Below are positions 61,937 through 64,000 of a DNA stretch of 64,000 bases, piece by piece; positions within the stretch are counted from its first letter, which is position 1; each line of letters starts with the position of its first letter. The DNA is taken from NCBI GenBank assembly GCA_934155645.1, contig CAKPHC010000005.1, forward strand, positions 1-64,000. The letters are read 5' to 3'. The position numbers were made by a program, and so were the translations under genes. The notes below the pieces were generated by a model. That model made no database searches. It was not told where the DNA came from and saw only the letters and a program-made list of their open reading frames with translations. The DNA is from an uncultured Bacilli bacterium (GTDB lineage Bacteria; Bacillota_I; Bacilli_A; RF39; UBA660).

Positions 61937-61949
61937 TATTGTATTTTTT

Positions 61950-63071
61950 TTAATATGTTCTTATTGGTAAAACTAATTGTTCTAATGTTTTATCTTCTTT
62001 TCCTCTTATTATTATAGGCTTAATTTCTCCAAAAAATGACAATTCAGCATCACTATCTTCAAAAGATTTTAAAGCTTCCATCATATATTTTGCACTGAAT
62101 GAAATTCTAACTTCTTCATCATTCATGTTTTGAACCTTCATTTTTTCTTCAACACGTCCTATTTCTGCTGAAGATGATTTAACAAGTAATGTTTCACCTT
62201 TAATTTCAAATGTAACTATGTTTTTTTCTTTATCAGAAGTTAATATACTAGCTCTATCTATTACATTATATAATTCATCAATATTAGCACATATAGTCAA
62301 AATAGGGTCTGTAGGCCAAAGATTATTGGTATTAGGATAATTTCCATTTATTAATCTAGATTGAAATAACAAGTTATTATATTTAAATAAAATTTTATTG
62401 TTAAAAATATGCATTTCCATATCATCATCGCCTAAATCTAATATTTTATTAAATTCTATTAAATTTTTGCTAGGAATTACAAAATTATAATTTTCTTCAG
62501 CAGGTTTATTTAATTTAATTGTTTTTTTAGCTAAACGATATGAATCTGTAGCATTACATTCTAGTATATCTCCTACTATTTTAAAGTTAATTCCTGTTAA
62601 TACTGCTCTTGATTCATCATTAGAAGTAGCAAATGATGTTTGATTAATAATGTTTCTAAATGATTTATTATTAATAGAAATAACCTTTTTACTTTCTTCT
62701 AATGCAATATTAGGATATTCGTTTTTATTAATACCATTCAAATTAAATTCACTATTTTCTGTGTAAATAATTATTTTTAGTTCATCTATAACTTCTATAT
62801 TAATAAACTCATCAGGTAGTTTTCTTACTATATCTAATATATATTTACCTTGAATAATAATACTACCCTCTTTTTCAATACTCATGCTTTCATCTGCTGG
62901 TATAAATGTTTGAATAGTAATATCATTATCTGATGCTGTTAATGTTAGTCCATTATTATTTAATTCAAATTTAATACCAGACAATATAGGTATTAAGTTC
63001 TTTGTAGATATTGCTTTTGATACTTTATTTAATCCTTCTAATAATACATCTTTTTTAATTCTTAATTTCAT
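61950..63071 (-). CDS. dnaN: DNA polymerase III beta sliding clamp
   Basis: The clamp tethers polymerase to DNA. The 373-residue protein has three similar domains; it begins MKLRIKKDVLLEGLNKVSKA and ends QLVLPIRTY, as in Firmicute DnaN. A conserved central block is TGINFKIVGDILECNATDSYRLA. It follows dnaA by about 128 bases. AGAAGGAATAAAT precedes the ATG. Confidence 0.98.
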   Translation of the reverse strand: MKLRIKKDVLLEGLNKVSKAISTKNLIPILSGIKFELNNNGLTLTASDNDITIQTFIPADESMSIEKEGSIIIQGKYILDIVRKLPDEFINIEVIDELKIIIYTENSEFNLNGINKNEYPNIALEESKKVISINNKSFRNIINQTSFATSNDESRAVLTGINFKIVGDILECNATDSYRLAKKTIKLNKPAEENYNFVIPSKNLIEFNKILDLGDDDMEMHIFNNKILFKYNNLLFQSRLINGNYPNTNNLWPTDPILTICANIDELYNVIDRASILTSDKEKNIVTFEIKGETLLVKSSSAEIGRVEEKMKVQNMNDEEVRISFSAKYMMEALKSFEDSDAELSFFGEIKPIIIRGKEDKTLEQLVLPIRTY

Positions 63072-63199
63072 ATTTATTCCTTCTTTCTTTTTTTAAGATA
63101 TTTTTATTATTACAGTGGAAACTGTGCAAAAATGTTTATATATTTATACATCATATAAATTATAAATTGTATCCTGTGGAAAAAGTATTAATAACTTGT
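63072..63199. other. dnaA-dnaN intergenic region
   Basis: This 128-bp AT-rich region has TGTGGAAAA (63176-63184), one base from the DnaA box complement TGTGGATAA, and a weaker TGTGCAAAA (63124-63132). A small hairpin CAGT-GGAA-ACTG lies at 63113-63124. It presumably holds the dnaN promoter and perhaps part of the origin, but I cannot assign these firmly. Confidence 0.35.
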
Positions 63200-64000
63200 T
63201 TATTTTATTTCTTTTTCCAAAATTTCAATGGTTTTATTCAAGTCTTTGTTAGTAGAAATCTCTCTTTCTATTTTTTCACAGGAATGCATAACTGTTGAAT
63301 GGTCTTTACCACCAAATTCAATACCTATTTTAGGAAAAGATTCATCAGTTAGTTTTCTACATAGGTACATGGCAATCTGCCTAGGAAATGATATATTTGA
63401 GTTTCTTTTCTTAGATTTTAAATCATCTATAGAAATCTTAAAATATTCAGCAACGACTTTTTGAATTTTATTAATATCGTTCTTTTCACTAATTCCTTTA
63501 TTAATATAGTCTTTTAAAGCTTCCATTGCTAAGTTTAAATCAATTTCTGATCCCATGATTGTTGAATATGCAACCAACCTAGTAACAGAACCTTCAAGCA
63601 TACGTATATCACTACCAAGATTAGAAGCCATATATTCAATTACTTGATCAGGAATATACTTATTAATAGCTTCTCCAGCAATTCTTTTCTTTAAAATTGC
63701 TACTCTTAATTCAAAATCTGGTGGATAAATATCAACAGGTAATCCCCAACAAAAACGAGTTCTTAAACGATCTTCTAGGATTTTTAAGTCATCAGGAGAC
63801 CGGTCAGATGATATTATTATCTGTTTGTTATCACCATATAAGTTGTTAAATGTGTGAAAAAATTCTTTTTGTGTTTCAGTCGCTCCACCTAAATATTGTA
63901 TATCATCAATTATTAATACATCGATATTACGGTATTTCTGTTTGAAGAAGTCAACATAACTAAAGTTAGTACCTGTTTCATCCTTCTTATTAATACCTAT
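63200..64000 (-). CDS. dnaA: chromosomal replication initiator DnaA (partial, 5' end outside window)
   Basis: The frame is open to the right edge, giving 266 C-terminal residues of DnaA. It contains the Walker B VLIIDDIQYLGG, the sensor region SSDRSPDDLKILEDRLRTRF with the arginine finger, the lid and the domain IV DNA-binding helix-turn-helix with GKDHSTVMHSCEKIE. It is the initiator that opens oriC. The start, Walker A and domain I are beyond the window. Confidence 0.98.
   Translation of the reverse strand: MGINKKDETGTNFSYVDFFKQKYRNIDVLIIDDIQYLGGATETQKEFFHTFNNLYGDNKQIIISSDRSPDDLKILEDRLRTRFCWGLPVDIYPPDFELRVAILKKRIAGEAINKYIPDQVIEYMASNLGSDIRMLEGSVTRLVAYSTIMGSEIDLNLAMEALKDYINKGISEKNDINKIQKVVAEYFKISIDDLKSKKRNSNISFPRQIAMYLCRKLTDESFPKIGIEFGGKDHSTVMHSCEKIEREISTNKDLNKTIEILEKEIK

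Noticed and set aside
1..64000. tRNA, rRNA genes and CRISPR arrays
   Set aside because: I looked for TTCGA/TTCAA-type T-arms, rRNA cores and spaced direct repeats on both strands and saw none.

Overview
This window is one arm of a replication-origin region from a very AT-rich, endospore-forming Firmicute (Bacillota). The gene order follows the Bacillus subtilis origin: dnaA, dnaN, recF, gyrB, gyrA, SRP RNA, tadA, dnaX, ybaB, recR, bofA, holB, ricT, rsmI, pth, mfd, spoVT, metG, tatD, rsmA, yabG, veg, spoVG, yabP, yabQ, rplI, dnaB, walJ and rlmH, read leftward on the minus strand from a partial dnaA at the right edge. Sporulation genes (spoIIID, spoIIQ, spoIIR, bofA, spoVT, yabG, yabP, yabQ), a ComK-family gene and TGA used as a stop (agrA, yabG) point to a spore-forming, Bacilli-like lineage with the standard code. 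I cannot name the species. Nearly all genes are on the minus strand, which is leading-strand orientation for this arm.

Layout. 1-5.3 kb is accessory: the end of a possible IS3-type element, an OatA-like acyltransferase with two SGNH domains, a P-type ATPase and a 30-codon mini-gene. 5.3-8.9 kb holds secA, hpf and a cold-shock gene. 9.0-11.9 kb is a complete agr-type peptide quorum-sensing locus in convergent halves: agrBD on the plus strand and agrCA on the minus strand. 12-24.6 kb carries envelope, sporulation and housekeeping genes (tagO, mbl, spoIIID, spoIIQ, rpiB, rpmE, murA, fba, mntP, spoIIR, prmC, prfA, rpoE, argS). 25-28.3 kb has a class A PBP and a LemA-like gene on the plus strand, with pduL between them. 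28.3-53.8 kb is the conserved origin-proximal block, including a T-box controlled dut-metG operon. 53.8-55.1 kb is gene-free. 55.1-64 kb is tadA, SRP RNA, gyrA, gyrB, recF, comK, dnaN and dnaA.

The most notable region is the 1.3-kb gene-free stretch between tadA and dnaX. It has five parS sites (consensus TGTTTCACGTGAAACA) plus one decayed copy, each a few bases after a DnaA-box-like 9-mer. It also has three Noc-binding-type palindromes (ATTTCCCGGGAAAT), with a fourth inside the dnaX coding sequence. It looks like a compact centromere combining ParB and Noc sites.

A second notable point is the ComK-family gene between dnaN and recF. Three Spo0A-box matches spaced exactly 10 bp lie upstream of it, and a terminator-like hairpin abuts its start codon. 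Together with agr and the sporulation genes, this suggests that cell-state decisions are wired in next to the origin. All functions are inferred from sequence; no searches were run.
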